Origin: Bariatricus massiliensis
Lineage (GTDB): Bacteria > Bacillota > Clostridia > Lachnospirales > Lachnospiraceae
Reading direction: 5' to 3'
DNA: 64,000 nt
Assembly (NCBI RefSeq): GCF_900086725.1
Contig: NZ_LT574837.1
Span: forward strand, 786,760-850,759
Shown here: piece by piece, positions 17,283 to 25,897 of the stretch
Layout of the letters: each line of letters starts with the position of its first letter
Numbering within the stretch: position 1 is the first letter of the stretch
Notes under the pieces: model-generated
Databases searched by the model: none
What the model saw: the letters and a program-made list of their open reading frames with translations, nothing else
Told to the model about the DNA's origin: nothing
Translations under genes and position numbers: made by a program

Positions 17283-18386
17283 TTATTTATATTTCTGAAT
17301 AATGCTCTGCATGGTCTCCCATTTTGTTTCCATATCTTCTACCAGCTTGAATTGTGTTCTGCACCGGTCCAGATTATGATTCTCACGATGGATTTTAAAG
17401 TAAGTGTCTCCCTGCAGATAATCGGTCAGGAAACGCATGCCGCATTCAAAGGTCATAGCCTTAGCGCCCATAGGCATTAAGTCTATCTCCCGCTCTGTCA
17501 GCTTTCCGCCACAGCCCTCGATATAGCCTTTCGCATAAATATCATAAAGATCCATGTCGCAGGAAACCTTACTCAAATCCTGTTCATCCTCGGCAGCCGT
17601 ACTAGCCCCGAACCGAATCGAATCACCGAAATCATGCATGGCCAGTCCGGGCATGACCGTATCCAAATCAATGACGCAGATTCCTTTTCCTGTCTTGTTG
17701 TCAATCATAATATTGTTGAGCTTTGTGTCATTGTGTGTGACTCGAAGTGGAATCTCCTTCTTATCTAACAGCTCGGCGAAGAAATTAGCCAAATCTTCCC
17801 GTTGCAGCACGAAACGAATTTCCTCCTGCACATAAGCCGCACGGCCGCACACGTCGTCCTCCACAGCTTTTTTGAACACTTGAAAACGTGCTCTCGTATC
17901 GTGGAATCCCTTGATCGTCTCGTGGAGGGTTTCCGCCGGATACGCTGCCAGCAGACGCTGGAAATTACCGAAGGACACTGCACTCTGGTAGAAATCATCC
18001 GCGCTTTCCACTTGATCGTAGCTTGTGGCGTCCGTGATGAACTTATAAGCCCGCCAATACTCTCCTGAAGAGTCCACAAAATAAGGCTTCCCGTTCACTG
18101 TAGGGATGACATTAAGCGTCTCTCTCTCCGGATCCCCGCCGTTTTCAATGATTCTTTCGCGAAGATAAGAGGTCACATTGAGGATATTCTCCATCAGCTC
18201 CACTGGCTCTTTAAAAATATCCTTATTCATCCGCTGAAGAATCACCTTAATCTGCCCCATCTCCGCAATTTCAAACACAAGAAGATAAGTGTCGTTTATA
18301 TGGCCGCTGCCATATGGCCTCTCATCTACCAGCACCCCATCAAAGCGGAAATTAGCAATTGCTTCATTTATTATACCCTTTGCCAT
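17283..18386 (-). CDS. Phosphotransferase-family sugar kinase, N-acetylhexosamine 1-kinase (NahK)-like
   Basis: 367 residues, the NahK size. The start RPYGSGHINDTYLL matches the nucleotide-binding loop of NahK; the catalytic region is RVTHNDTKLNNIMID and the metal Asp is in CVIDLDTVMPG. The aminoglycoside-phosphotransferase fold phosphorylates the anomeric hydroxyl of N-acetylhexosamines. Its ATG overlaps the stop of the nucleotidyltransferase by one base (TAATG), so the two are coupled. Function as HexNAc 1-kinase is inferred from the motifs and the neighbouring nucleotidyltransferase, ABC importer and galE. Confidence 0.75.
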   Translation of the reverse strand: MAKGIINEAIANFRFDGVLVDERPYGSGHINDTYLLVFEIAEMGQIKVILQRMNKDIFKEPVELMENILNVTSYLRERIIENGGDPERETLNVIPTVNGKPYFVDSSGEYWRAYKFITDATSYDQVESADDFYQSAVSFGNFQRLLAAYPAETLHETIKGFHDTRARFQVFKKAVEDDVCGRAAYVQEEIRFVLQREDLANFFAELLDKKEIPLRVTHNDTKLNNIMIDNKTGKGICVIDLDTVMPGLAMHDFGDSIRFGASTAAEDEQDLSKVSCDMDLYDIYAKGYIEGCGGKLTEREIDLMPMGAKAMTFECGMRFLTDYLQGDTYFKIHRENHNLDRCRTQFKLVEDMETKWETMQSIIQKYK

Positions 18387-19312
18387 TATCTGTCACCCCA
18401 CAACGTTTCAGGATAAAGTCCTTCTTCTTTCATCTTCTTGATGGCTTCCATCACTACCGGCTTATCTTCCTTATAAGTAACTCCGTACCATTTGTCCGCA
18501 GACTCAAGAACCGCCACCGTCGCACGTCCTTCCTCCAGAAGGCCGCTGACAACGGAAGGCAGGAAGTATTCACACTTCATCGGGTTCTTAGCAATCCCTT
18601 CCTCAAGAAATGCCGGGAATCCTGCTTTTATCTCATCTAAAATACTCCTTGTGAATCCCCACATATTCATGGACACCAGCGTATCGCCCGATACAGGAAC
18701 CCAAGTCTGCCCGTCATCCTCAGAGTACGCGATTCCTCCGTCCCTCTTCTCAATTCTCGTTCTCTCAAAAATACCCGTCAATTCCCCGTCTGCGTTTGTT
18801 GAACATAAGCCTCTGGCAACATGTCCGTTATCCGTCACTGTATTTTCCAGTTTATATCCTACCATTGTGTAACGGTATTTGTCGTCATCTTCGTGAGTAG
18901 CAAGATAGTCATAAATCACTTGGAATGCATCCCTTCCGTAGAAGTCATCCGCATTGATCACAGCGAAAGATCCGTCGATTTCATCGATACAGCTCAATAC
19001 TGCATGGGCTGTTCCCCATGGTTTTACCCTGCCTTCCGGCACCTTGAATCCCTTCGGGATATTGTTCATATCCTGATATACATAGGACACATCCATGATT
19101 GCTTCCATGCGGTCTCCAACCGCAGCTTTGAAATCGGCCTCATTTTCTTCCTTAATAATAAAAATCACCTTTTCAAATCCGGCTCTTTTTGCATCAAAAA
19201 TCGAAAAGTCCATAATAATATGTCCCTGTTCGTCCACTGGGTCAATCTGCTTCAATCCGCCGTAACGGCTCCCCATTCCTGCTGCCATAATCACCAATAC
19301 TGGTTTCTTCAT
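18386..19312 (-). CDS. Sugar-1-phosphate nucleotidyltransferase
   Basis: 308 residues. N-terminal nucleotide-binding signature VIMAAGMGSRYGGLKQ, the WGTAHAVL motif and metal site INADDFYGRDAF are those of the NTP-transferase family (UTP- or dTTP-hexose-1-phosphate). Together with the 1-kinase it would convert an imported hexosamine or hexose to a nucleotide sugar. In bifidobacterial lacto-N-biose loci this step is done by a GalT-type uridylyltransferase; here an NTP-using enzyme takes that place. RBS TAGGAGG upstream. Confidence 0.8.
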   Translation of the reverse strand: MKKPVLVIMAAGMGSRYGGLKQIDPVDEQGHIIMDFSIFDAKRAGFEKVIFIIKEENEADFKAAVGDRMEAIMDVSYVYQDMNNIPKGFKVPEGRVKPWGTAHAVLSCIDEIDGSFAVINADDFYGRDAFQVIYDYLATHEDDDKYRYTMVGYKLENTVTDNGHVARGLCSTNADGELTGIFERTRIEKRDGGIAYSEDDGQTWVPVSGDTLVSMNMWGFTRSILDEIKAGFPAFLEEGIAKNPMKCEYFLPSVVSGLLEEGRATVAVLESADKWYGVTYKEDKPVVMEAIKKMKEEGLYPETLWGDR

Positions 19313-19344
19313 TTTGCTACCTCCTAAATACCTTCTAGCTTAAA

Positions 19345-20223
19345 TTAACCTTTGATACCGCCCGTTACACCACCGATAATCTTCTCTGACAGGAAGATGT
19401 AAAGGATAAATGTGGGTAAGAATACTATAACAACGGCCGCGAACATACCCGCCCAGTCTCCAGTATACTTCATAGAGTTTATCATACCATACAGACCAAC
19501 CGCAACCGGTTTTGTCTGGTTCGAATTGGCGATAATAAGAGAGATAAAGTATTCATTCCAGATATTAATAAAGTTAAAGATTGTAACCGTAACCAGTCCT
19601 GACTGCGCCATAGGGAACATAATCTTCCAGAATGTCTTCATCGGAGGACACCCGTCAATGGCCGCCGCCTCTTCATACGTCTTGGAAAGATTACTGAAGA
19701 AAGTCAGCAAAAATACAGTGGTATACGGTACATTGATACCTATGTAAAGCAGTATCAAAACTATCTTATTGGCAAATACATTATTCAAAATGCCAAGTGC
19801 CGAGATAATACCGAACAATGGAAGGATAACCATGATAACCGGTGTTCCCATTGCAGATACGAAACTTGTCTGAATCACCTTATTTCCAAGGAATGTAAAC
19901 CGGGACAGCACATATGCAGCCGGCGCGCAGATTACAATCAGCGCGACACAGGAAATAATGGAATAAACAAGGGAGTTCATAAAGAACTCGGATACATTGG
20001 ATGTGGTCCATGCCTTGATATAGTTTTCAAAGTGAAGCCCTGTCGGGAACTTCAGCGCATTGCCCGCGAAAATATCCGGCGTTGTCGCAAAGCTGGCACA
20101 AATAACCCATCCTAACAATACAACAGTAAATACTACCCAGAGGATGATAATGATATATCCGGGGAGCAGTTTTGCTTCTTTTTTCAAATTAAACGGAGTT
20201 CTTGCTTTCTTTTCCTTTGCCAT
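19345..20223 (-). CDS. Carbohydrate ABC transporter permease, MalG type
   Basis: 292 residues with six transmembrane segments, and the EAA loop EEAAAIDGCPPMKTFWKIMFPMAQSGL (quoted in part: EEAAAIDGCP) that contacts the ATPase. CUT1 family. No ATPase gene is present in the cluster, as is common for CUT1 importers that share an MsmK/MalK protein. It lies 17 bp after the MalF-type permease gene. Confidence 0.88.
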   Translation of the reverse strand: MAKEKKARTPFNLKKEAKLLPGYIIIILWVVFTVVLLGWVICASFATTPDIFAGNALKFPTGLHFENYIKAWTTSNVSEFFMNSLVYSIISCVALIVICAPAAYVLSRFTFLGNKVIQTSFVSAMGTPVIMVILPLFGIISALGILNNVFANKIVLILLYIGINVPYTTVFLLTFFSNLSKTYEEAAAIDGCPPMKTFWKIMFPMAQSGLVTVTIFNFINIWNEYFISLIIANSNQTKPVAVGLYGMINSMKYTGDWAGMFAAVVIVFLPTFILYIFLSEKIIGGVTGGIKG

Positions 20224-20240
20224 AACTTTCTCTCCCTTCT

Positions 20241-21146
20241 TTAGAATTCCAAATCATCATCTTTTAACAACTTGTTGCAGATCGTAAAGATAAGCACTAC
20301 GAAGAGGCTTAAGATAACACCGATAGCCGCTGCCAGACCTGCATTACGGGCTGTTATCGTATTACCCGCGCCAAACATCTGCAGATACATATAAACCATA
20401 GGAACGATCGTGGACGTTTCTGCTGTTACAGTCGAGAACAGCTGCGACCAAACAAAGAAGCCTACACAGCTTACGCTCCACATCGTAATATTCGTCTTAA
20501 ATACACCCTTCAGAAGGGGCAGTGTCATATAACGGAACTGCTGAGGCTTATTCGCGCCGTCGATGGTAGCCGCCTCATAGAGATCCGGGCTGATACGTTC
20601 AATACCACTAGTCCAAATCAACATATGATATCCAATCATACCGAAACAGTACGCAATCAAAAGCGCCATAAATTTGTGGTCGCCGTCCGTCCAAGGAATG
20701 TTGGCCAACTTATCCAAATGGAGAAATGTAAACAATGATTTGAAAAGGCCAAACTTCGGGCTGTATACATATTGCAGCCACATCGTCGCAAGAGCTACCG
20801 CACTTACGATATTCGGCAGGTATATAATCGCTCTGAAAAACTTTTTGAATCTAATTCCACTCGTAAGGATAACACCGAACAGCAGAGAAAAACTCATTAC
20901 GATAATTCCGCCGTACAGCCAAATCTTGGCAAGATTAGTCATCGCCGTCCTGAACAGCGACGTAGATAACAAGGTCTTATAATTGTCAATTCCGGTGAAT
21001 GTCCATAATCCGATACCGTCTGTAACACCTTCGATATTAAAAAAACTCATCAACAGAGTTCTGATAATCGGGTACACAAAGATTACAACAAAGAAAAGCA
21101 CCGCCGGGGCTAAGAATGCTACTATCATCCCTTTATTTTTTTTCAT
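20241..21146 (-). CDS. Carbohydrate ABC transporter permease, MalF type
   Basis: 301 residues, six predicted membrane segments, EAA loop YEAATIDGANKPQQFRYMTL. Partner of the MalG-type permease. It is separated from the substrate-binding protein gene by a terminator and a copy of a dispersed repeat, which should lower its expression relative to the binding protein. RBS AAAGGAGA. Confidence 0.88.
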   Translation of the reverse strand: MKKNKGMIVAFLAPAVLFFVVIFVYPIIRTLLMSFFNIEGVTDGIGLWTFTGIDNYKTLLSTSLFRTAMTNLAKIWLYGGIIVMSFSLLFGVILTSGIRFKKFFRAIIYLPNIVSAVALATMWLQYVYSPKFGLFKSLFTFLHLDKLANIPWTDGDHKFMALLIAYCFGMIGYHMLIWTSGIERISPDLYEAATIDGANKPQQFRYMTLPLLKGVFKTNITMWSVSCVGFFVWSQLFSTVTAETSTIVPMVYMYLQMFGAGNTITARNAGLAAAIGVILSLFVVLIFTICNKLLKDDDLEF

Positions 21147-21202
21147 GTGTGCATCTCCTTTCCTAAAGATCTAACTACATAAACTAAAGAAATCCATATC
21201 GG

Positions 21203-21245
21203 AACAAAGTGGACAAGTCCACTTCAACTTCCTATGTTATAAAAA
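21203..21245 (+). repeat. Dispersed intergenic repeat, short copy A
   Basis: The 19-bp core AAAGTGGACAAGTCCACTT (21206-21224) followed by CAACTTCCTATGTTATAAAAA. It matches the two ends of the long copies at 30.9 and 57.9 kb with the middle missing. The A-rich end merges into the T tract of the minus-strand terminator that follows. Confidence 0.8.
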
Positions 21246-21280
21246 TATGGTGGCAGCGCGTTAAACGATGCCACCATATT
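21244..21280 (-). terminator. Terminator/attenuator after the substrate-binding protein gene
   Basis: AATATGGTGGCA pairs perfectly with TGCCACCATATT (12 bp, 13-nt loop); on the minus strand it is followed by TTTTATAAC. It lies inside the ABC operon between binding protein and permeases. Confidence 0.85.
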
Positions 21281-21292
21281 CAAATGCTTTAT

Positions 21293-22594
21293 TTATTTGC
21301 TTGCGTCCTGCATAGCTTTTACAAACTCATCTGCAGTCTGAGTTCCAGCCATCAATTTGATGAAGTTCTCTTTGATAACCGGTGTCATGTTCTCATTGCT
21401 CTCAACGCCAACTGCCCATGTGAAACGTGCTGTAGAACCTTCCATAACAGGTTTTGCGCAGCTTACAAGTGCCGGCCACTCTGTGTTAGTTGTGTCAGCC
21501 GGGATACCGATAGACTCGTCAGCTAACTTCTGGTCAAATTCGCCCTTTGTAATCTTTTCGATTAAGCCAAATGCTTCTTTGCCCATTTTGGAATCTTTAT
21601 TGATAGCGAATACCTGTCCGCCAAAGTTGTTTGTCTCTGTTCCGGTTGCAGCTGCTTCTTCGATGTTAGACTCAACAGCGTCCAGTGCCGGATATGCGAA
21701 ACATCCCCATTCAAAATCAGGACCTGCTGCATCTTTAACTTCGTTCGGAAGCCAAGAACCATTTAAGTACATAGCTACTTCTCCGCTGGCAAGTTCTGTG
21801 TTCTGTCCTGCCGGCCATACGTTTGTTCCAACGTTTTCAGAGAAATATCCTTTAGATGCTAACTCTTCGATGTCTTTTGCCATCTGGAGAACTGCCGGGT
21901 CATCCCAAAGTCCTTCTTTTACAATTTTAACAACAGCTTCTTCACCAACTAATCTTCCAAGGTGATATCCGATTACGCATGTTGCATATGCATCGTCCAT
22001 TGTCATCGGTGTAATGCCTGCATCTTTCAATGTCTGGCATACAGTAAGGAACTCTTCCCATGTCTTCGGAGCTTCTTTGATTCCTGCTTCATCAAATAAT
22101 TTCTGATTGTAGAAGAATGCAAATACGTTTGGCTGATAAGGAATAGACTTTAATGTACCACCGCCAACTTCTCTAGCTGCACTGATCAGACCAGCATTAG
22201 CTGTAGCTTCATAGTCATTCTCTTTTGCAAAATCTTCCAGATCCATGAGGTATTTGCCCCATGTTCCATTTACACGGTCGATATCTTCATCAAATAAGTC
22301 AATATTTGTTCCTGCGTCAAGCGCCGGCTGAAGTCCTTCACGGATACCGGTACGTCCCTTGAACTGTACATCAACTTCAACGCCCGTCTCTTCTGTGTAA
22401 GCGTCGATAGCAGCCTTGATAGCCTGCCCCTGAGGTTCAGCTTCTTCCCACATGGACCAGTAAACCAGTTTGCCGCTTGATTCGCCGCCGTCTTTTTTAC
22501 TGTCGTCCCCGGATTTTTTGTTACCGCCGCAGCCAACCGCCATAGTAGCTACCATAGCAGCGCACAGCAATACACTCAAAATTCTCTTTTTCAT
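21293..22594 (-). CDS. Carbohydrate ABC substrate-binding lipoprotein (CUT1)
   Basis: 433 residues. Lipobox MVATMAVGC (Cys 22), then a Gly/Lys/Asp/Ser-rich tether and a type-2 binding fold (LVYWSMWEEAEPQGQAI, VAMYLNGSWLPNEV). It delivers an oligosaccharide or amino-sugar disaccharide to the adjacent permeases. It is the first gene of the operon, divergent from the AraC regulator. RBS AGGAGG upstream. Confidence 0.9.
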   Translation of the reverse strand: MKKRILSVLLCAAMVATMAVGCGGNKKSGDDSKKDGGESSGKLVYWSMWEEAEPQGQAIKAAIDAYTEETGVEVDVQFKGRTGIREGLQPALDAGTNIDLFDEDIDRVNGTWGKYLMDLEDFAKENDYEATANAGLISAAREVGGGTLKSIPYQPNVFAFFYNQKLFDEAGIKEAPKTWEEFLTVCQTLKDAGITPMTMDDAYATCVIGYHLGRLVGEEAVVKIVKEGLWDDPAVLQMAKDIEELASKGYFSENVGTNVWPAGQNTELASGEVAMYLNGSWLPNEVKDAAGPDFEWGCFAYPALDAVESNIEEAAATGTETNNFGGQVFAINKDSKMGKEAFGLIEKITKGEFDQKLADESIGIPADTTNTEWPALVSCAKPVMEGSTARFTWAVGVESNENMTPVIKENFIKLMAGTQTADEFVKAMQDASK

Positions 22595-22647
22595 AAATCT
22601 TTTCCTCCTCTTTTATAAAAAGTTTTTATGAGTTGTTAAATCTATCT

Positions 22648-22700
22648 TAGTACAAATTTGCACAAAAGTCTTTGTCCTATCAATTTCATAATTTGTACTA
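22648..22700. promoter_or_regulatory. Inverted repeat between binding-protein gene and AraC gene
   Basis: TAGTACAAAT (22648-22657) and ATTTGTACTA (22691-22700) are perfect inverse arms, 33 bp apart, in the divergent promoter region. They could be operator arms for the adjacent AraC regulator. Confidence 0.45.
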
Positions 22701-22814
22701 TCCGCACTTTTTAGATTGCTTTTTCTTTCACAATGAGTTAAAATATGTTAAGAATAGACAAATTTCCAAAGATAAAACTGTTTACTTTCACAAATTACCA
22801 GCGAGGTGTCGGAT

Positions 22815-23729
22815 ATGGGTTATGTTAGTGTTCATCTACAGGATTCCATTCATATAGAAGAAATATTTACAATTCATTACTTTGAATATATGAGCGATTT
22901 TTCATTTGAAGGAGAATCCCACAATTTTTGGGAATTTCTTTATGTAGATAAGGGAGAGGTCGGCGTAACTGCGGATAAGAGTAGTATCGTGCTAAAAAAA
23001 GGCGATATCATTTTCCACAAGCCTAATGAGTTCCATAACGTGAAGGCCACCGGAGACAGCGCCCCCAACCTTGTAGTTGTCTCTTTCTCCTCCCCGAGCA
23101 CAGCTCTGACCTTCTTTGAGAACAAGATACTCCATGTAGACGAACTGGAGCGCAACCTTCTCGCCGATATTATTATAGAAGCAAGAAGCTGCTTTGCCTG
23201 CCGTCTGGACGACCCTTATTCGACGCACATGAGTCAAAAAATACCGGATACCTTTGGGGCGGAACAGATGATCCGCCTCCACTTGGAGCACCTTCTGATT
23301 CATCTTGTGCGCCGGCACTCCAACCCCATTGTCTTCAAGAAGAAGCTGCACACGCTGCCGCCCAAGGCAACCAAAAGCCGCAGTGATTCCGAAGTCTTTA
23401 ATCGTGTGGTAGACTATCTGGAAGCGAATATCGCCTCCCATGTCACCATCGAGCAGATATGCCGGGACAACCTGATTGGCCGCTCTCAGCTTCAGAAAAT
23501 TTTCCGCGAGAAAAGTAATAAAGGCGTGATAGAATACTTCTCCAAAATGAAAATTGACGCCGCCAAGGAAATGATCCGCACCGGACATCTGAACTTCACA
23601 CAGATCTCCGAACGCCTAGGTTATACCTCAATCCACTATTTTTCCAGACAGTTCAAAAAGCTCACGGGGATGACGCCTTCCGAGTACGCTTCCTCCATCA
23701 AAGCAATGGCCGAAGGTAGCTTTGAGTAG
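22815..23729 (+). CDS. AraC-family regulator with cupin sensor domain
   Basis: 304 residues: an N-terminal cupin ligand-binding domain (about 15-100, YVDKGEVGV and GDIIFHKPNEFHNV) and a C-terminal double helix-turn-helix (about 200-300, TIEQICRDNLIGRSQLQKIF and ISERLGYTSIHYFSRQFKK). It lies divergently from the sugar importer and is its likely activator. The ATG at 22815 has GAGGTG at 8 nt; a GTG three codons upstream overlaps that site and is less likely. Its 3' end overlaps the convergent HAD gene by 32 nt. Confidence 0.85.
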   Translation: MGYVSVHLQDSIHIEEIFTIHYFEYMSDFSFEGESHNFWEFLYVDKGEVGVTADKSSIVLKKGDIIFHKPNEFHNVKATGDSAPNLVVVSFSSPSTALTFFENKILHVDELERNLLADIIIEARSCFACRLDDPYSTHMSQKIPDTFGAEQMIRLHLEHLLIHLVRRHSNPIVFKKKLHTLPPKATKSRSDSEVFNRVVDYLEANIASHVTIEQICRDNLIGRSQLQKIFREKSNKGVIEYFSKMKIDAAKEMIRTGHLNFTQISERLGYTSIHYFSRQFKKLTGMTPSEYASSIKAMAEGSFE

Positions 23730-24429
23730 CGCAGATTTGTTTGATTATCATGAAAAGCTCCTGCTCGCTTTCCACGGTATAGTCCGGCTTCGGCCTCTCC
23801 TCCGGGATATGGCGCCCTCTGCGATTGAACCAAACAGCATGCCAGCCCGCGCGTACCGCCCCCACAATATCGTTTTCATAAGAATCGCCCACAAACCATG
23901 TATCTTCTTTTCGAAGTTCCATGGCTTCTTCTGCGTATTCAAAAATTCTGATATCAGGCTTTGCTGCTCCTGCCCCGCCTGATATTATGGCATATTCTCT
24001 GGGCACATAGCAGTCTGCCCCCAAGGTTACAATCTTTCGCCATTGATGTTCCTCCGGCCCGTTGGTAATCATGCCCATAGGGATTCCTCTGGCCTTTATA
24101 AACTCCAGCATCTCCCTGACCGTATCCGACATCCATATCCTGTTCTGTTCTTCAGCATAAATCCGCTGGAAATTCAAGGCCTCTTCCGCACTGATAGAAA
24201 ATCCAAAATCCTCCATCGCCTTCTGAATCCGGTAGATATACATCTCATCCATCGTAATCTCACCGTTTCTGGACGCTTCAAACACCTCGTCACTGTGCAT
24301 GCGGTGCGCTAAAAACAGAGGCTCCATCAACGAATCAAACCGATTCCCCAGCATTTTGCGGCACGCCGTCTCAAAGGGCATCATTAAATTATACAATGTA
24401 TCATCCATATCAAATAATATGGCCGGCAT
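23698..24429 (-). CDS. HAD-family hydrolase, subfamily IA
   Basis: 243 residues. HAD motif I DMDDTLYN at the start, a helical cap (about 20-95), motif II ITNGPE, motif III Lys in AAKPDIRIFE and motif IV FVGDSYENDIVGA. Probably a phosphatase for a small phosphorylated metabolite; the substrate cannot be read from the sequence. Its 3' end overlaps the AraC gene on the other strand. Confidence 0.85.
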   Translation of the reverse strand: MPAILFDMDDTLYNLMMPFETACRKMLGNRFDSLMEPLFLAHRMHSDEVFEASRNGEITMDEMYIYRIQKAMEDFGFSISAEEALNFQRIYAEEQNRIWMSDTVREMLEFIKARGIPMGMITNGPEEHQWRKIVTLGADCYVPREYAIISGGAGAAKPDIRIFEYAEEAMELRKEDTWFVGDSYENDIVGAVRAGWHAVWFNRRGRHIPEERPKPDYTVESEQELFMIIKQICATQSYLRPLL

Positions 24430-24450
24430 TTTCCCGTCACCCCATTTCTT

Positions 24451-24487
24451 CTCCGTGCACTGCGGCCCTCACGGAGTGTTTTTGTTA
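24451..24487 (+). terminator. Plus-strand terminator-like hairpin
   Basis: CTCCGTG and CACGGAG form a 7-bp stem followed by TGTTTTTGTT on the plus strand. The only upstream plus-strand gene is the AraC regulator, whose transcript would then run antisense across the whole HAD gene. Confidence 0.5.
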
Positions 24488-24518
24488 CACAGAACAAACT
24501 TTCCCACGTAACGAAACA

Positions 24519-24544
24519 ACCGCCGGTACACAGGTATCGGCGGT
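24519..24544 (-). terminator. Terminator of rpsF-ssb-rpsR
   Basis: ACCGCCG and CGGCGGT form a 7-bp GC-rich stem 27 bp after the rpsR stop; on the minus strand it is followed by TGTTTCGTT. Confidence 0.7.
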
Positions 24545-24570
24545 CTCTGATGTCTTATCTAAGTTCAGGA

Positions 24571-24834
24571 TTAGTCCTGTACATACGGCATTAAAGCGAT
24601 ATGTCTTGCTCTCTTGATTGCTACGGTAAGAGCTCTCTGATGTTTTGCACAGTTTCCTGTGATTCTTCTCGGAAGAATTTTTCCTCTTTCAGAAACATAT
24701 TTCTTTAATTTAGCTACATCTTTATAATCGATTTCATTATTCTCTTTGCCACAGAATACACAAACTTTTTTTCTTCTGCGTCCGCCTCTTCTCTTCATCG
24801 GAGAATCCGGTCTGCCACCTTTTTCGTAAGCCAT
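24571..24834 (-). CDS. rpsR: 30S ribosomal protein S18
   Basis: 87 residues with KKVCVFCGKENNEIDYKDV and KILPRRITGNCAKHQRAL, the family signature. The ATG at 24832-24834 follows AAAGGAG; an upstream in-frame ATG lies inside the end of ssb and is rejected. It retains a CxxC pair (about residues 25-28). Last gene of the conserved rpsF-ssb-rpsR operon. Confidence 0.96.
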   Translation of the reverse strand: MAYEKGGRPDSPMKRRGGRRRKKVCVFCGKENNEIDYKDVAKLKKYVSERGKILPRRITGNCAKHQRALTVAIKRARHIALMPYVQD

Positions 24835-24853
24835 TTTGCTTGCACTCCTTTCA

Positions 24854-25288
24854 TCAATTGAACGGTAATTCTTCATCTATTCCATCCGGAATATTCATGA
24901 AGCCGTCACCAGCATCTGCGCTTGGTGCCGGAGTCGGGGCTGCCTGATAGTGGTTTGCTTCGCTTGCATTCTTACTTTCAGCAAATTCCTGTTCTTCAAC
25001 AACAACTTCTGTCGTATAGACCTTCACACCATCCTTGTTCGTATAACTTCCGGTCTGGATACGCCCGCATATAGTAACGCGCATTCCCTGACGGAAATAA
25101 CGTTCGGTGAATTCAGCGCTCTTACCGAACACAACACAGTTGATAAAGTCTGCGCTCTGTTCTCCGTCGCGTTTGAATCTGCGGTCTACAGCTAATGTAT
25201 ATCTTGCAATAGCGAGAGCATTCTCACCTTGTGAATATCTAACTTCAGGGTCTCGTGTCAAGCGTCCCATTAAAACTACTTTATTCAT
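24854..25288 (-). CDS. ssb: Single-stranded DNA-binding protein
   Basis: 144 residues: OB fold (MNKVVLMGRLTRDPEVRY to about 105), a short disordered tail, and the acidic partner-binding tip DEELPFN. It lies between rpsF and rpsR, the standard bacterial order. Confidence 0.96.
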   Translation of the reverse strand: MNKVVLMGRLTRDPEVRYSQGENALAIARYTLAVDRRFKRDGEQSADFINCVVFGKSAEFTERYFRQGMRVTICGRIQTGSYTNKDGVKVYTTEVVVEEQEFAESKNASEANHYQAAPTPAPSADAGDGFMNIPDGIDEELPFN

Positions 25289-25303
25289 ACGTTCGCCTCT
25301 TTC

Positions 25304-25591
25304 TTAAGCTTCCTGTTTCACGCATAAATATCTGATTACATTGTCCATGATCCGAATTCTCTGTTCAACTTCGGCAGGAACGGTTGAATCAGCCTCAAAG
25401 TGAACGAAGTAGTAAACTCCTTCTTTCATTTTCTGAATTTCGTAAGCTAATCTTCTCTTACCCCATTCATCAACGTCAGTTACGTTACCGCCGAAACGCA
25501 CGATAAGCGCTTTCACCTTTTCGATAACTTCTGCTCTGGCGTCGTCTTCGAGTTTAGCATTGACAACAACAGCTAATTCATATTTGTTCAT
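25304..25591 (-). CDS. rpsF: 30S ribosomal protein S6
   Basis: 95 residues, the family length, starting MNKYELAVVVNAKLE and containing DEWGKRRLAYEIQKMKEGVY. The start at 25589-25591 has AAGGAGG at good spacing; the frame is open upstream into non-coding sequence. First gene of the rpsF-ssb-rpsR operon, with its own promoter. Confidence 0.95.
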   Translation of the reverse strand: MNKYELAVVVNAKLEDDARAEVIEKVKALIVRFGGNVTDVDEWGKRRLAYEIQKMKEGVYYFVHFEADSTVPAEVEQRIRIMDNVIRYLCVKQEA

Positions 25592-25617
25592 GTCTTGCAC
25601 CTCCTTATGGTCTCTGG

Positions 25618-25636
25618 CTCCCGGATTAGCCGGGAA
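25618..25636 (-). promoter_or_regulatory. Hairpin in the rpsF leader, possible S6:S18 autoregulatory site
   Basis: TCCCGG and CCGGGA close a 5-nt loop just upstream of the rpsF ribosome binding site. S6:S18-binding leaders with a CCG-containing hairpin are known in this operon in many bacteria. I could not confirm the full consensus. Confidence 0.4.
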
Positions 25637-25667
25637 CAAGGAATTAAATAGTATATCACAATTTGAT

Positions 25668-25696
25668 ATCATACCATAAAGAAAGATTTGGTTCAA
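25668..25696 (-). promoter_or_regulatory. rpsF operon promoter
   Basis: On the minus strand TTGAAC, 17 bp, TATGAT, about 75 bp upstream of rpsF. The -35 box overlaps the last codon of the DUF951 gene. Confidence 0.6.
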
Positions 25697-25881
25697 GCTT
25701 TTTTTCTTATTTCTTTTGTATTTTTTTCCACCAGTTTTCTGGCCACCATAATCTGATGTCCACATCCCATACATTTTAAACGGAAATCCGCCCCCACACG
25801 AAGAATCTCCCATTCAGAGCTTCCGCAGGGATGCTTTTTCTTAAGCCTTACAACGTCACCGACTTCATACACTACGTCCAT
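25693..25881 (-). CDS. DUF951 family protein
   Basis: 62 residues: YEVGDVVRLKKKHPCGSSEWEILRVGADFRLKCMGCGHQIMVAR, the DUF951 pattern with HPCG and CxxCG cysteines that may bind metal. A conserved small protein of Firmicutes without a known function. It lies between sortase B and rpsF on the same strand, 16 bp after srtB. Confidence 0.85.
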   Translation of the reverse strand: MDVVYEVGDVVRLKKKHPCGSSEWEILRVGADFRLKCMGCGHQIMVARKLVEKNTKEIRKKA

Positions 25882-25897
25882 CGATATCCACTCCTCA

